A stretch of 64,000 bases of DNA from JAAFIP01 sp031367325 (GCA_031367325.1 JANLPQ010000084.1:71480-135479); one strand, 5' to 3'. Numbered from the stretch's first letter, positions 27,314-35,885 are shown. The notes: generated by a model from the letters alone, not told the origin. Numbers and translations are program-made.

Positions 27314-27395
27314 GACATCTCGCTGTAAAAATACTTGGCAAACACGCGCGAATTTTTCATCGAGACGAACCCGACTCATCACATTGTTCTTTGCG
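27314..27395 (+). repeat. Second interspersed repeat family, copy A
   Basis: GACATCTCGCTGTAAAAATA then CTTGGCAAACACGCG aligns without gaps to 35689-35723 (27 of 35 bases), and the following ATTTTTCATCGAGACG resembles ATTTTTTATCGACGCG near 35771. The two copies are otherwise unrelated in context. Confidence 0.45.
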
Positions 27396-27438
27396 TTGTT
27401 TAAACAGCCCGCTGTTTGGTGAGGTCGTTGTATTCGTA

Positions 27439-27506
27439 AGTACTATTAATTACATAGCTGCTTGAGCAGGATTTACTTGGGTTAGTGGCCCTAAACACTC
27501 TCAAAA
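27439..27506 (+). repeat. Interspersed repeat copy 8
   Basis: AGTACTATTAATTACATAGC then TGCTTGAGCAGGATTTACTT and GGGTTAGTGGCC, close to consensus. Confidence 0.8.
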
Positions 27507-27558
27507 TAGGCTTCAGAATACTCCCGGTGTGCTTTTACTGCCATAGCTGTGCCCGCCC

Positions 27559-27644
27559 TGGCGCTTGGCGTGAACAGCTCCGCGGCTGTCCTCCGCCCTG
27601 CGGGCTCCCCCTTTATGCCGCTGCGCTGTTCACACCAAGCGCCA
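27559..27644 (-). repeat. Structured hairpin element 1
   Basis: Arms 27559-27578 and 27625-27644 pair over 20 bases with one mismatch. The loop core holds CGCGGCTGTCCTCCG and CTCCCCCTTTATGCCGCTGC, exact reverse complements of parts of element 2. In the element orientation the single non-Watson-Crick pair is a U-G wobble. Confidence 0.7.
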
Positions 27645-27700
27645 GAGCTGCGTACAGAGGTGGGTGTGCAACAACGGTTGATAGCCCTCCATATGTGCAA

Positions 27701-27805
27701 GAGCTGGCAGGCGGTGTACTCAGCGCAGCGGCATAAAGGGGGAGTAGGCGGCCCTAGGCCGCCACGGAGGACAGCCGCGAAGCTGAGTACGCCGCCTGCC
27801 AGCTC
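27701..27805 (+). repeat. Structured hairpin element 2
   Basis: Arms 27701-27724 and 27782-27805 pair over 24 bases with one U-G wobble. The core begins GCAGCGGCATAAAGGGGGAG and ends CGGAGGACAGCCGCG. The arms share only about 12 of 20 bases with element 1, yet pairing is kept in both, which points to selection on structure. Confidence 0.7.
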
Positions 27806-27882
27806 CCGTACAAGAACAGCAATCTTCAAGCCCCAGCAAGCTACGCAACCAGCCGCAGCTCACAGTGCAGGAACATTCATCT

Positions 27883-28791
27883 TTACAACGCAAAAAAATT
27901 CACCAGTGCTTGTGCAGTATCGTGCGGCAATTCTTCTGGAATAAAGTGCCCCGCAGCCATCACTTGGCCTGTCACTACCGCGCTGCATTGCGCCTGCCAT
28001 AGCTCTAAAGGTTTGAACATGCGGTTGACCACACCGCGCTCGCCCCACAGCACCAGCATGTCGCACGCCAGCTTGTCACCTGCGGCGCGGCTAGCGCGGT
28101 CGTGTACTAAATCTATACCCGCACTGGCGCGGTAGTCCTCGCACATGGCGTGCAGTGTTTTAACTTGAGAAAAGCAACGCTCGTATTCGGCCAGTGCTTG
28201 TGGCTCGATGTAGCCGAGGCCCGTGCTGCCCCAGCCGCCTAGCTTGGTATGCAGATAATTTTTCCAATCACCGTGGATCATGCGCTCGGGCAGCGGACTG
28301 GGTTGGATCAAATGAAACCAGTGGTAGTAGGCCTGCGCAAACGCCATGTTGGTGGCGTCGTACATGTCTAGCGTGGGGGCAATGTCAATCACGCACAGCT
28401 TGCGTACTTTGCTGGCGTGGTCTAGTGCCAAGCGGTGCGCTACGCGGCCACCCCGGTCGTGGCCACACACATCAAACTTATCGATACCCAGCGCCGCCAT
28501 CACATCTACCATGTCTTGCGCTAACGCCCGCTTGCTGGCCTGTGCATGGTCATCGGTGGCCAGTAGTTTGGTCGAATCGCCATAGCCGCGCAAATCAGGC
28601 ATCACCAGAAAGAAATCTTTTTGCAGTTGCTGCGCCACGCGGTGCCACATCACATGGCTTTGCGGAAAACCGTGCAGTAGCAGCAAAGCAGGCTTAACCC
28701 GGTCGCCACCGTAGCGTGCAAAAATTTCTACGCCATCGCTTGCGTTGCCTACCTTAAAACGCTGCGCCGTAAATTCGTCAAACCAAGCCAT
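27883..28791 (-). CDS. Haloacetate (fluoroacetate) dehalogenase-like alpha/beta hydrolase
   Basis: 302 residues. Nearly all residues known to matter in the Rhodopseudomonas fluoroacetate dehalogenase have counterparts: nucleophile Asp112 in GHDRGGR, Arg113 and Arg116 (carboxylate), Asp136, His157-Trp158 in YYHWF and Tyr220 in CEDYRAS (halide), and His282 in AAGHFIPEE. LLHGFPQSHVMWH forms the oxyanion region. The enzyme would hydrolyse haloacetates to glycolate in the cytosol. It is a single gene on its strand. Some relatives prefer chloro- over fluoroacetate. Confidence 0.85.
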   Translation of the reverse strand: MAWFDEFTAQRFKVGNASDGVEIFARYGGDRVKPALLLLHGFPQSHVMWHRVAQQLQKDFFLVMPDLRGYGDSTKLLATDDHAQASKRALAQDMVDVMAALGIDKFDVCGHDRGGRVAHRLALDHASKVRKLCVIDIAPTLDMYDATNMAFAQAYYHWFHLIQPSPLPERMIHGDWKNYLHTKLGGWGSTGLGYIEPQALAEYERCFSQVKTLHAMCEDYRASAGIDLVHDRASRAAGDKLACDMLVLWGERGVVNRMFKPLELWQAQCSAVVTGQVMAAGHFIPEELPHDTAQALVNFFAL

Positions 28792-28907
28792 TGCAACATA
28801 CGCCTTAAAAAAGTAAATACAACAGGGGGCATTATTTTGCTGGGTATGCCGCTTATTAAATTATCGTGGGCACTTGCAGCCTAATTGAGTTTAGAAAAAT
28901 CTTATTT

Positions 28908-29699
28908 TTAGAAAGTGTAGTTTACAGTCGCTAAGAGAGATGTCTGCGCTTTTTTCTGAGTTATGGGACTGTCCTTTGCATCACCACCTAGTTGCAAGGC
29001 TTCAAGCCTAGCAAATGCAGTCCAGTTGGGAGTGAGCTTGTAATAACTCTGTACGAATACACCGCTACTGAGTACGCTACTTTTAGCTTCAAATACCTTG
29101 AGTCCTGTCACAGATGATTGAGTTTGTGTGATGCCAAAAAAGTTTTTCGCATACGTGTTATCCATTGTCTGCACAATAGCTCCTAAGTCTAGGCCGGCGA
29201 TGGGCGAGGCGAATAGGGAGTATCCAGCCTCTAGGTCTAGCATGGTGCCGCGACCCTGTTCTTTACCCAGACGGTTAGTGACAGTACCTTTGGCAAAATA
29301 GCTGCCTGCACGATATTGCAGCCCAGCGCGCAGTGCGCCAGCGGGTTTGATGTCGACAAGGCCTGTAAATCGAACGTCGTCTTTGGCCCTGCGGTTCGTA
29401 AAGTCGTAGCCAATAGACAAGCGCCCGGTAAGGCCATCAGTTATTTTTTGCTCAATTCCAAATCCATTGATGGGATCAATGAAGAGGTAGTCACGGCAGC
29501 GAATTTCAAAGTTGGGTAGCACCATCGCATCATTTTTTTTAGAGCCAGGATACTGCGGACTGGAGGTAACTGCCGCGCCTAAGCTAAATTTCCAGTCTTC
29601 AGGTTCGGTAGATTTGGCAGAACTCTGGGCGTAGGTTAATGTCGATACGGTAAACATTAAGAAAGCCAAAATCGATTTGTAACGAGAAAAATTGAACAT
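28908..29699 (-). CDS. MipA/OmpV family outer membrane protein
   Basis: 263 residues from ATG 29699, which has a good AAAGG ribosome binding site; nine upstream codons are probably untranslated. A signal peptide (ILAFLMFTVSTLTYAQ) is followed by DWKFSLGAAVTSSPQYPGSK, the MipA/OmpV start, and alternating beta strands ending in NYTF, the C-terminal Phe of outer membrane proteins. It is last of three genes on this strand after an Acg-like oxidoreductase. A second MipA gene lies in the aryl polyene cluster. Confidence 0.85.
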   Translation of the reverse strand: MFNFSRYKSILAFLMFTVSTLTYAQSSAKSTEPEDWKFSLGAAVTSSPQYPGSKKNDAMVLPNFEIRCRDYLFIDPINGFGIEQKITDGLTGRLSIGYDFTNRRAKDDVRFTGLVDIKPAGALRAGLQYRAGSYFAKGTVTNRLGKEQGRGTMLDLEAGYSLFASPIAGLDLGAIVQTMDNTYAKNFFGITQTQSSVTGLKVFEAKSSVLSSGVFVQSYYKLTPNWTAFARLEALQLGGDAKDSPITQKKAQTSLLATVNYTF

Positions 29700-29747
29700 A
29701 AGTACCTTTAAATATAAGTAAAACAATAAATTGAAATTGTTTGAGGT

Positions 29748-30941
29748 TCAGGCTTGAACAAACTTTTCTAACTGCCTGCGCGGTGCCGGGGGCACCGGGC
29801 TGGCGGCGTAACCCAGTCGGCAAAACATTTGCACGGTTGCATCGCCCGCAGCGCGTGGCGCAGCTTTGCTCAAAATGAGCTGGTGCGCCTTTTCGTAATA
29901 GGGCTTCATCTCAGCAAATTCTTGCAGAGCTTGGCTCATGGGGTGTACGCCTAAGCCCAGTTCAGTTGCTTTGAGCTGCAAACGCACATAGGCGCGGCCC
30001 GCTTCAATTTGTTGGCTACAGGTGTTGCCTGCGGTGCTAATCCAGACAAAACCCATGGCACTGCGGCTGTGGCCTTTAAAGCGTCCCATGGCCGATTTGT
30101 AGGCGGCGCTGCCTTCGACTAATGGCGCGTTGCGGTCCACCATGCCCACTGCGGCAGCTAGGCGCACAAATGCACTGTTAATAGAAATTCCGTCACGGTT
30201 TTTGAGAATTTCGTCGGGTCCAATACGTAGAAGTTTTGAGCTTTCTAGGTAGGTGCGTGGTGTCAATAGCTCCACCTGAGCAGACTGCCAGCACAGATCT
30301 CGCATAGCAGCTAACTGCGCCGTATCCACTGTGCCGTCCACTACAACACTCGTAGCTTGATTACTACTCGTCAAGGCTTTCAATGTGGCTGGGCTTACCA
30401 CGCGCGCAGTGTCATAGTCACTTTTGGGAGTGTGGCGTTTTAAGATATGGTCGAATAGTTCATCTGGTACAGCTGCCGCACTAGTCTTGCTGATAGCAAT
30501 TTGTGCCACTGGGCGGGCGTCCCATGCCTTGAGGTCAGTGGGCAACTCGCCCTGCGGCCATAACGTAACCTTAGACTCCAGGCCTTCTTTAGCCAAAGCC
30601 ATCACCAAGAGCTCAATAAAAGCGCCGTGGCCAATCAAAATTTGCCTTCCGTAAGGGTCAGTTTCTGCTAGTACACGTTGCGGGTCGGTTTTTATAGTAA
30701 TCGTGTTTGGCTGGCGCAAGTCTGCCAACCAGGGTTGCAAGTTGTGCGGGTTGGGGGCGGTAATGGCGTAGGCTAGCGCACGGCGGCGCGGGTCCACCTC
30801 TGCGCAAGGGCCTTGCCAAGCCTCGACGGCGGCATCAGGAAAGGCACCTGATGCGCAGCCTGTGAGCGTAGCGGTGGTGGTTAATGTGGTAGCAGTGATG
30901 GTTCCGCCACCGACTAAGCGAATAAAGTTACGGCGTTGCAT
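29748..30941 (-). CDS. Acg family FMN-binding oxidoreductase, Tat-exported (nitroreductase fold)
   Basis: 397 residues from ATG 30941 (AAGGA seven bases upstream). The N-terminus is RRNFIRLVGGG followed by a hydrophobic stretch and TLTGC, a Tat-type signal that may end as a lipoprotein. ITAPNPHNLQPWLADLR is the Acg/nitroreductase-like N-terminal block, and ATELGLGVHPMSQALQEF lies near the C-terminus. Mycobacterial Acg seems to sequester flavin rather than reduce substrate. The role here is unknown; the LysR-controlled neighbourhood suggests stress response. Confidence 0.8.
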   Translation of the reverse strand: MQRRNFIRLVGGGTITATTLTTTATLTGCASGAFPDAAVEAWQGPCAEVDPRRRALAYAITAPNPHNLQPWLADLRQPNTITIKTDPQRVLAETDPYGRQILIGHGAFIELLVMALAKEGLESKVTLWPQGELPTDLKAWDARPVAQIAISKTSAAAVPDELFDHILKRHTPKSDYDTARVVSPATLKALTSSNQATSVVVDGTVDTAQLAAMRDLCWQSAQVELLTPRTYLESSKLLRIGPDEILKNRDGISINSAFVRLAAAVGMVDRNAPLVEGSAAYKSAMGRFKGHSRSAMGFVWISTAGNTCSQQIEAGRAYVRLQLKATELGLGVHPMSQALQEFAEMKPYYEKAHQLILSKAAPRAAGDATVQMFCRLGYAASPVPPAPRRQLEKFVQA

Positions 30942-30986
30942 GGTGTTTTCCTTCAAGGTTGCGTTGAGTAAAAAATAAATGAATGG

Positions 30987-31868
30987 TTAAGCGAATAATG
31001 GCAAACCGCGTAGCGCTTGGACAAAAGTCCAAGTGCAAAAACCAGTGAATACGATAGCGAAAACCCAAACAGCGTTGACTGCGCGCGCCTGCGCCATCTG
31101 CACCATCTGTTTGAGGCCCGCAAGGTGAATTGCAAACGCAAATGCAGGAATAAAGTGCATGGCATGGATACCAAAAAAGTGTGCCACCCTCAAGTCGCCA
31201 CCACTGCGCGACCATGTCACCAGCGGTAAGCCGCCACTGTCAGTGCGTGCGCCACCTACCCAATGACCACTAGGCTGCGAGCTCAAGTAGCCACCAAACC
31301 CTGTACCAATCACAAAAGTCAAAATCAGGCCTAGTACCACCGCTAGCTTGAGTGCGGCAGGCAGCTCATAATTCCGACTGCGGGCAATCAAGATACCCAG
31401 CACCAGTGATGCACTCGCCAGCACGACTGCGCCTACACCCATCAAGGTATACATAGCGGAAGAAAATGGGGTTCGGGTGTTGAAGTGAGAGGCCAGTCCT
31501 TGGCTGCCTTGCCAAGTGATGTATGCCACCTCAAACAATCCAGAAATGACAGCTGCCCACACAACGTAGCGCGCAGTCTTAGTACGTACAGCAGCAGCGG
31601 GTAACCAGGCCATGAAGAGCGCCAGTGTCAACAGGTATACCCCGGTAGACAGCTGGAATTTAAAAGGCTTTAGCCATACGCTTACGCCTTGAAGTTGGCG
31701 GCTGTCTAAAAGAGTCAGCGCCAGTGTGGGGATTGACAGGGCTAGCAGCGCCAGCCCAACCCAAGAAAGCAGTGCTGAAGCCTTTTGCACGCGGGTGAAC
31801 AGTCCAGTTGTTGTGTTCAGTGCCCTGCTGTTGGGTAAGTCAATGTTGGAGTTCTCTAAAGTCACCAT
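30987..31868 (-). CDS. Polytopic membrane protein of unknown function
   Basis: 293 residues with about seven or eight hydrophobic helices. A conserved-looking VAHFFGIHAMHFIPAFAFAI helix carries three His residues, and KPFKFQLSTGVY lies in a loop of the first third. His-rich helices may bind haem or metal, which is speculation. It is first of the set membrane protein, Acg-like oxidoreductase, MipA, all on one strand, and divergent from a LysR gene by 89 bases. Confidence 0.65.
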   Translation of the reverse strand: MVTLENSNIDLPNSRALNTTTGLFTRVQKASALLSWVGLALLALSIPTLALTLLDSRQLQGVSVWLKPFKFQLSTGVYLLTLALFMAWLPAAAVRTKTARYVVWAAVISGLFEVAYITWQGSQGLASHFNTRTPFSSAMYTLMGVGAVVLASASLVLGILIARSRNYELPAALKLAVVLGLILTFVIGTGFGGYLSSQPSGHWVGGARTDSGGLPLVTWSRSGGDLRVAHFFGIHAMHFIPAFAFAIHLAGLKQMVQMAQARAVNAVWVFAIVFTGFCTWTFVQALRGLPLFA

Positions 31869-31894
31869 GTCTGTGTCTATGTAGGTTGATGTGC

Positions 31895-31923
31895 TGTATT
31901 ATCAAAATGAAATATGCAATACA
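31895..31923. promoter_or_regulatory. Candidate LysR binding dyad
   Basis: TGTATT and AATACA arms (17-base gap) in the AT-rich spacer between the divergent LysR and membrane protein genes. The position fits regulation of both. Confidence 0.3.
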
Positions 31924-31957
31924 CAATTAGCTATTTATCAATAACAGAGTTACATAA

Positions 31958-32842
31958 ATGAATAACCAATTTGATTGGACTTTGATTCGTTCATTTTTGG
32001 CGGCACTTGACCAAGGCAGTTTGTTGGCTGCTGCACGCGCTGTCCAAGTAAGTCAGCCGACGATTGGCAGACACATCTCTGAACTAGAGTCACAGCTGGG
32101 TGTGGTGCTGTTTGAGCGCACAGGACGCGGGCTGTTGCCTACCGACACAGCATTGCGATTGGCAGATGCAGCAAGAGCCATGGAAAGCGGCGCTCATCAG
32201 TTAGCGCGCAGTGTTTCGGCACAAAAAACCAGCACCAGCGGCAGCGTGCGCATCACTGCAAGCCGTTCCGTGGCTTGCGCGTTGTTGCCGTCCGTACTGG
32301 TGCAAATGCGTCTAGTGTTGCCAGACATACAAGTAGAGATTTTGGCCAGCGATGAGGTCAGCAACTTGTTGAGGCGTGAAGCCGATATTGCGGTGCGCAT
32401 GGTGCGACCTAATCAGAGCAGCCTAGTGGCCAAACGAATTGGAGAAATGACGCTAGGCACCTATGCCCATAGCGACTACCTGCGCAGACGCGGTGTACCA
32501 AAGCTACCGCAGGACCTGCTGACACATGACGTGGTGGGCCGCGACAAGGACGACAGCATCATCCGTGGCTTTGCAGCGTTTGGCTATGCGGTGAAGAAAG
32601 AAAATTTTGCTTTGCGTACCGATGACATCATGACCTATTGGGGTGCTGTGCAGGCGGGCTTAGGGATAGGTTTTGTAGCTGATTTTTTGGCACGCAGTGA
32701 CAAGTTAGTGCGGCCCGTGTTGCCGATGTTGAAAATTCCATCGCTGCCAGTTTGGTTGACCGTGCACAGAGAAATCCGTACAGATCGGCGCATACGTGCA
32801 GCGTACGACTTTCTGGCAGTGGCACTACCTAAAGCGCTGTAA
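31958..32842 (+). CDS. LysR family transcriptional regulator
   Basis: 294 residues with an N-terminal helix-turn-helix (FLAALDQGSLLAAARAVQVS, then QPTIGRHISELE) and a substrate-binding domain (VEILASDEVSNLLRREADIA). It is divergent from the membrane protein/Acg/MipA set, which is its likely target. The N-terminal pattern belongs to the large LysR group near AaeR/DmlR. The effector is unknown. Confidence 0.85.
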   Translation: MNNQFDWTLIRSFLAALDQGSLLAAARAVQVSQPTIGRHISELESQLGVVLFERTGRGLLPTDTALRLADAARAMESGAHQLARSVSAQKTSTSGSVRITASRSVACALLPSVLVQMRLVLPDIQVEILASDEVSNLLRREADIAVRMVRPNQSSLVAKRIGEMTLGTYAHSDYLRRRGVPKLPQDLLTHDVVGRDKDDSIIRGFAAFGYAVKKENFALRTDDIMTYWGAVQAGLGIGFVADFLARSDKLVRPVLPMLKIPSLPVWLTVHREIRTDRRIRAAYDFLAVALPKAL

Positions 32843-32856
32843 TTCGTTCTGACAAT

Positions 32857-33387
32857 CTAAACATGCGGGTCGTCTTCTAGCAACACCAGCACGCGCTGCA
32901 GCGCGTGGCGTACCGTGGCATCGCGTACGGCAGCGCGGTCGCCTGCAAAGTGTTGCACCTCGCTGTACAGCATGCCATGCAGGCTAAAGCCAAACCACAC
33001 TGTGCCCACTGGTTTGCTCGCACTGCCGCCTGTGGGCCCAGCCACGCCGGTCACCGCGATAGTGATTTGCGCTTTTGAGTGGCGCGCTGCGCCAAACGCC
33101 ATGGCGCGGGCGACGGGCTCGCTCACTGCTCCGTGCTCGGCGACGAGGGCGGCGTCGACGCTTAATTGCTCAGTTTTGGCGGCATTCGAATAGGTGATAA
33201 AGCCGCGGTCAAACCAGTTGGACGAGCCGGGCAGCGATGTGCAAGCAGCCGCTATCAGGCCGCCCGTGCAGCTTTCTGCTGTGGCCAGTGTGTAGCCGTC
33301 TTTAATAAGCTTTTGGGCCAATAACTCAAGTGAATACTGCTCAAGCAGCTCTGAATTTAATAGCGTTTGAGATGTTGCAGAGGTCAT
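32857..33387 (-). CDS. pncC: CinA family nicotinamide-nucleotide amidohydrolase
   Basis: 176 residues. TLATAESCTGGLIAAACTSLPGSS holds the catalytic Ser and Thr region of PncC (shown here as the block after residue 33), with TIAVTGVAGPTGGS and KPVGTVWFGF behind it. The enzyme deamidates NMN to nicotinate mononucleotide for NAD recycling. The N-terminal 8-25 residues (LLNSELLEQYSLELLAQ) are longer than in ordinary relatives and are encoded by a repeat copy. It follows pgpA by 3 bases in the thiL-pgpA-cinA set. Confidence 0.85.
   Translation of the reverse strand: MTSATSQTLLNSELLEQYSLELLAQKLIKDGYTLATAESCTGGLIAAACTSLPGSSNWFDRGFITYSNAAKTEQLSVDAALVAEHGAVSEPVARAMAFGAARHSKAQITIAVTGVAGPTGGSASKPVGTVWFGFSLHGMLYSEVQHFAGDRAAVRDATVRHALQRVLVLLEDDPHV
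33315..33364 (-). repeat. Interspersed repeat copy 9, inside the cinA gene
   Basis: The minus strand reads CTATTAAATTCAGAGCTGCT then TGAGCAGTATTCACTTGAGT. It is sense with the gene and encodes most of the N-terminal extension. The reading frame over the core (ELLEQ) differs from that used in the dehalogenase (AVRAG). Confidence 0.75.
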
Positions 33388-33390
33388 AGG

Positions 33391-34050
33391 TTAAAACTTC
33401 CATAGCGCTATCACCAGCAGCGTGCACGCTGCCGCGACCAAGTCGTCAAAGATAATGCCCCAGCCGCCTTGGGCACCAAAGCCTTTGAATAAACTGTCGG
33501 CCCAAGCCACCGGGCCGGGCTTTACCGCGTCAAAGAATCTGAACAATATAAAAGCCGCCAGTTGCAGCCGCAAACCCGCTGGTGCAATCATCCACAAGAT
33601 AATCCAAAACGCCAGTACCTCGTCCCACACAATGCTGCCGGGGTCCATGATGCGCATGTTGCGCGCTGTGACGGTGCAAGCCCACCAGCCCACGGGTAGC
33701 GCGGCCACGATCACCCACGCTATTTGCACGGGCGATAAATACAACTGCATCACCACAAACGCCGCCCACGCCCACAGCGTACCCGCCGTGCCCGGTGCCA
33801 CACGCGACAGACCTGACCCAAACCCCAGCGCAATGGTGTGCGCAGGGTGCGACAGCATAAACCGCGCTGTAGGCCGCAGCACTGACGGGCGCACAGACGG
33901 CGATGTGGCAGGAGGTGCTGCTGTGGGTGCAGCACGGGGCATGCTTTGGTAGGCAGAGTCAAAACCCAAAGGCAACTGCGCGGGCGCGGTGTCCGTTGCA
34001 TTGGTGCTAGGTGTAGCGTCTACAGCAGGCTTAGATGAAAAAATACGCAT
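33391..34050 (-). CDS. pgpA: Phosphatidylglycerophosphatase A
   Basis: 219 residues. A Pro/Ala/Thr-rich N-terminal extension of about 65 residues precedes the PgpA core: LGFGSGLSRVAPGTAGTLWA, then WDEVLAFWIILWM and the FDAVKPGPVAW block, with several membrane helices. It removes phosphate from phosphatidylglycerol phosphate in the inner membrane. The extension is unusual in length and its role is unknown. The gene lies between thiL and cinA on one strand. Confidence 0.9.
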   Translation of the reverse strand: MRIFSSKPAVDATPSTNATDTAPAQLPLGFDSAYQSMPRAAPTAAPPATSPSVRPSVLRPTARFMLSHPAHTIALGFGSGLSRVAPGTAGTLWAWAAFVVMQLYLSPVQIAWVIVAALPVGWWACTVTARNMRIMDPGSIVWDEVLAFWIILWMIAPAGLRLQLAAFILFRFFDAVKPGPVAWADSLFKGFGAQGGWGIIFDDLVAAACTLLVIALWKF

Positions 34051-34133
34051 GGTGTATTGTGCCCTGAGCAGGCTTTGAGAGGCGGGTTTGACCTGTAGAT
34101 TTGACGTGTAGATTCGCCGTACGAGTGCGGCAG

Positions 34134-35117
34134 CTACTTGAAATGGTCAAACGAGGCAAACGTGTCGTCCACCACAGCGCCTGCCGCGTCGCGCAGTACC
34201 AAGCCGCGCCCTGCCGTGATGCTGCCAATGCGTTGCACCGGCGTTGCGGCATGCACTGCAGCAGCAGCTACGGCATCACGTTGCGCAGCAGGCGCGGTAA
34301 AGGCCAGCTCGTAGTCGTCGCCACCAGCGGCTGTCATTTGCCGGCAAAAATCCAGAGAAAAATTGTGCTCAACCCTTTTAAACGCCGCGCAAGCAGCTAC
34401 GCTATCAATAGCAATATCAGCCCCACACTGGCTAGCCTGCAAGATATGCCCCAAATCGCCTAGCAGCCCATCGCTGATGTCGATAGCCGCCGTGGCAATA
34501 CCGCGCAGCGCCACGCCCAGTGCCACGCGCGGTGTGGGCCGCTCCATGCGCTGGCGGGCTGCGTCAAACATGGCAGCATCTACGCTGACATTCCCGCGAA
34601 ACACCTCTAGCGCCAGCCGCGCATCGCCTAGCGTGCCGCTGACGTAAATATCGTCACCCGGTTGCGCACCGCTGCGCAGTAGGGCTTGGCCACGGGGTAC
34701 TTCGCCTATAACGGTGATGCAAATATTCAAAGGCCCTGCCGTGGTGTCGCCCCCTACCAGCGCGCAGCCGTGCGCATCGGCCAGTGTCAGCAAACCTTCA
34801 GAAAAACCCTGCAACCACGCGGCATCACCACGTGGCAGCGCCAAGGCCAGCATACATGCCACGGGCTGCGCGCCGCATGCGGCCAAGTCGCTTAAATTGA
34901 CGGCCAGCGCTTTGTGCCCCAGCGCGTGCGGCGACACCGTGGACAAAAAATGCCGCCCCTCCACCAGCATGTCGCTGCTGATAGCCAGTTGCATGCCGGG
35001 GTGCGGGGTCAGCAGCGCGCAGTCGTCGCCAATACCTTGGGCCACTTGCTGGTGGGCGCGGCTTGGTAACGCAGCGGGGCGCTGGAAATACTGCGCAATC
35101 AGGTCAAACTCGCCCAT
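34134..35117 (-). CDS. thiL: Thiamine-monophosphate kinase
   Basis: 327 residues from ATG 35117, giving the usual MGEFDLIAQYF start; a GTG five codons upstream is less likely. GIGDDCALL and VGGDTTAGPLNI are nucleotide/Mg2+-binding blocks, with ISDGLLGDLGHILQAS behind. The enzyme phosphorylates thiamine monophosphate to the active diphosphate. It is first in the thiL-pgpA-cinA set, 83 bases upstream of pgpA. Confidence 0.95.
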   Translation of the reverse strand: MGEFDLIAQYFQRPAALPSRAHQQVAQGIGDDCALLTPHPGMQLAISSDMLVEGRHFLSTVSPHALGHKALAVNLSDLAACGAQPVACMLALALPRGDAAWLQGFSEGLLTLADAHGCALVGGDTTAGPLNICITVIGEVPRGQALLRSGAQPGDDIYVSGTLGDARLALEVFRGNVSVDAAMFDAARQRMERPTPRVALGVALRGIATAAIDISDGLLGDLGHILQASQCGADIAIDSVAACAAFKRVEHNFSLDFCRQMTAAGGDDYELAFTAPAAQRDAVAAAAVHAATPVQRIGSITAGRGLVLRDAAGAVVDDTFASFDHFK

Positions 35118-35143
35118 CACTTTACTAGCCACGCTTAGCTGCT

Positions 35144-35536
35144 TTAATGCATGGTGGGCTTGCCGCCCAGCGCGCTCAGGGCATCTAGTACAAACATCGG
35201 AATGTCCGCATCAAATTTCTCGCCGTCCTCGGCCACACAAAAGTAACTGCCGTGCATCGTGCCCGTGGGTGTGCGCAGACGGCAGCCGCTGGTGTACTGA
35301 AAGCTCTCACCGGGCTTGAGCAGCGGCTGCTCGCCCACTACGCCCAAGCCTTTGACTTTGTCGTTACGGCCATCGGCGTCGTTAATGCTCCAGGTGCGCG
35401 ATATCAACTGTGCTGGCACCCGGCCTGTGTTAGTGATAGTGACCGTGTAGGAAAAGGTGTACACGCCTTGTTCAGGCGCAGACTGGTCTGCCAAATACTC
35501 GGGCTGTACTTGAACGCTAAATTGGTATGGGGCCAT
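35144..35536 (-). CDS. apaG: ApaG protein
   Basis: 130 residues, the normal ApaG length. FSYTVTITNTGRVPAQLISR, TWSINDADGRNDKVKGLGVV and TPTGTMHGSYFCV are the conserved fibronectin III-like beta-sandwich blocks. In enterics apaG accompanies apaH and has been linked to Co2+/Mg2+ homeostasis; the biochemical role remains uncertain. It lies 26 bases upstream of thiL on the same strand. Confidence 0.95.
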   Translation of the reverse strand: MAPYQFSVQVQPEYLADQSAPEQGVYTFSYTVTITNTGRVPAQLISRTWSINDADGRNDKVKGLGVVGEQPLLKPGESFQYTSGCRLRTPTGTMHGSYFCVAEDGEKFDADIPMFVLDALSALGGKPTMH

Positions 35537-35885
35537 GGCGGTATGGTACAGCTTTCTTGATATGGTTGGCTTACTTTAAACTCTTATGTGGCAGTGCGTT
35601 CTTCGTTGTTCGGTTTGGGCTAGCGGTTGGGGATTGAACTTCCCCTAAGCAATATGTTTCTTCGTTATTTACCTTGGACGGGCGGCGTGACATATCGCTG
35701 CAAAAAATCTCCGCGAACACGCGATTGAGATCTGTAGAAGTCTGGTGGTGGTTTGCCGCGCCTCGCTACGATTTTTTATCGACGCGCTCCCACCGCTCAC
35801 CCTGTTAGATGTAGTAGTTTTAAGGCACGCGCTGCGGGTAGAACAACGAACTCGGTTTGAGACCACACAGCTTTAGAAACACGGT
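35537..35885. other. Intergenic with a second-family repeat
   Basis: No supported gene. 35689-35723 (GACATATCGCTGCAAAAAAT start) matches 27314-27348 at 27 of 35 bases, and a related ATTTTTTATCGACGCG follows near 35771 after an extra segment. TTCGTTGTTC near 35590 and AGAACAACGA near 35850 form a distant inverted pair around this region. Confidence 0.5.

Larger units (their letters stand above)
27241..27882. other. Repeat-rich noncoding region
   Basis: No gene I can support. It holds a copy of a second repeat family (27314-27395), interspersed repeat copy 8 (27439-27506) and two structured hairpin elements (27559-27644, 27701-27805). Open frames here cross the hairpins and read only palindromic sequence. 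Confidence 0.6.

Noticed and set aside
27549..27944. 131-codon frame across the hairpin elements
   Set aside because: Coding appearance comes from the palindromic GC-rich sequence, and it enters the dehalogenase gene.
34380..34430. AGCAGCTACG-like match to the repeat core in thiL
   Set aside because: Only about 15 bases agree and flanks do not follow the repeat consensus; the residues are ordinary for ThiL.
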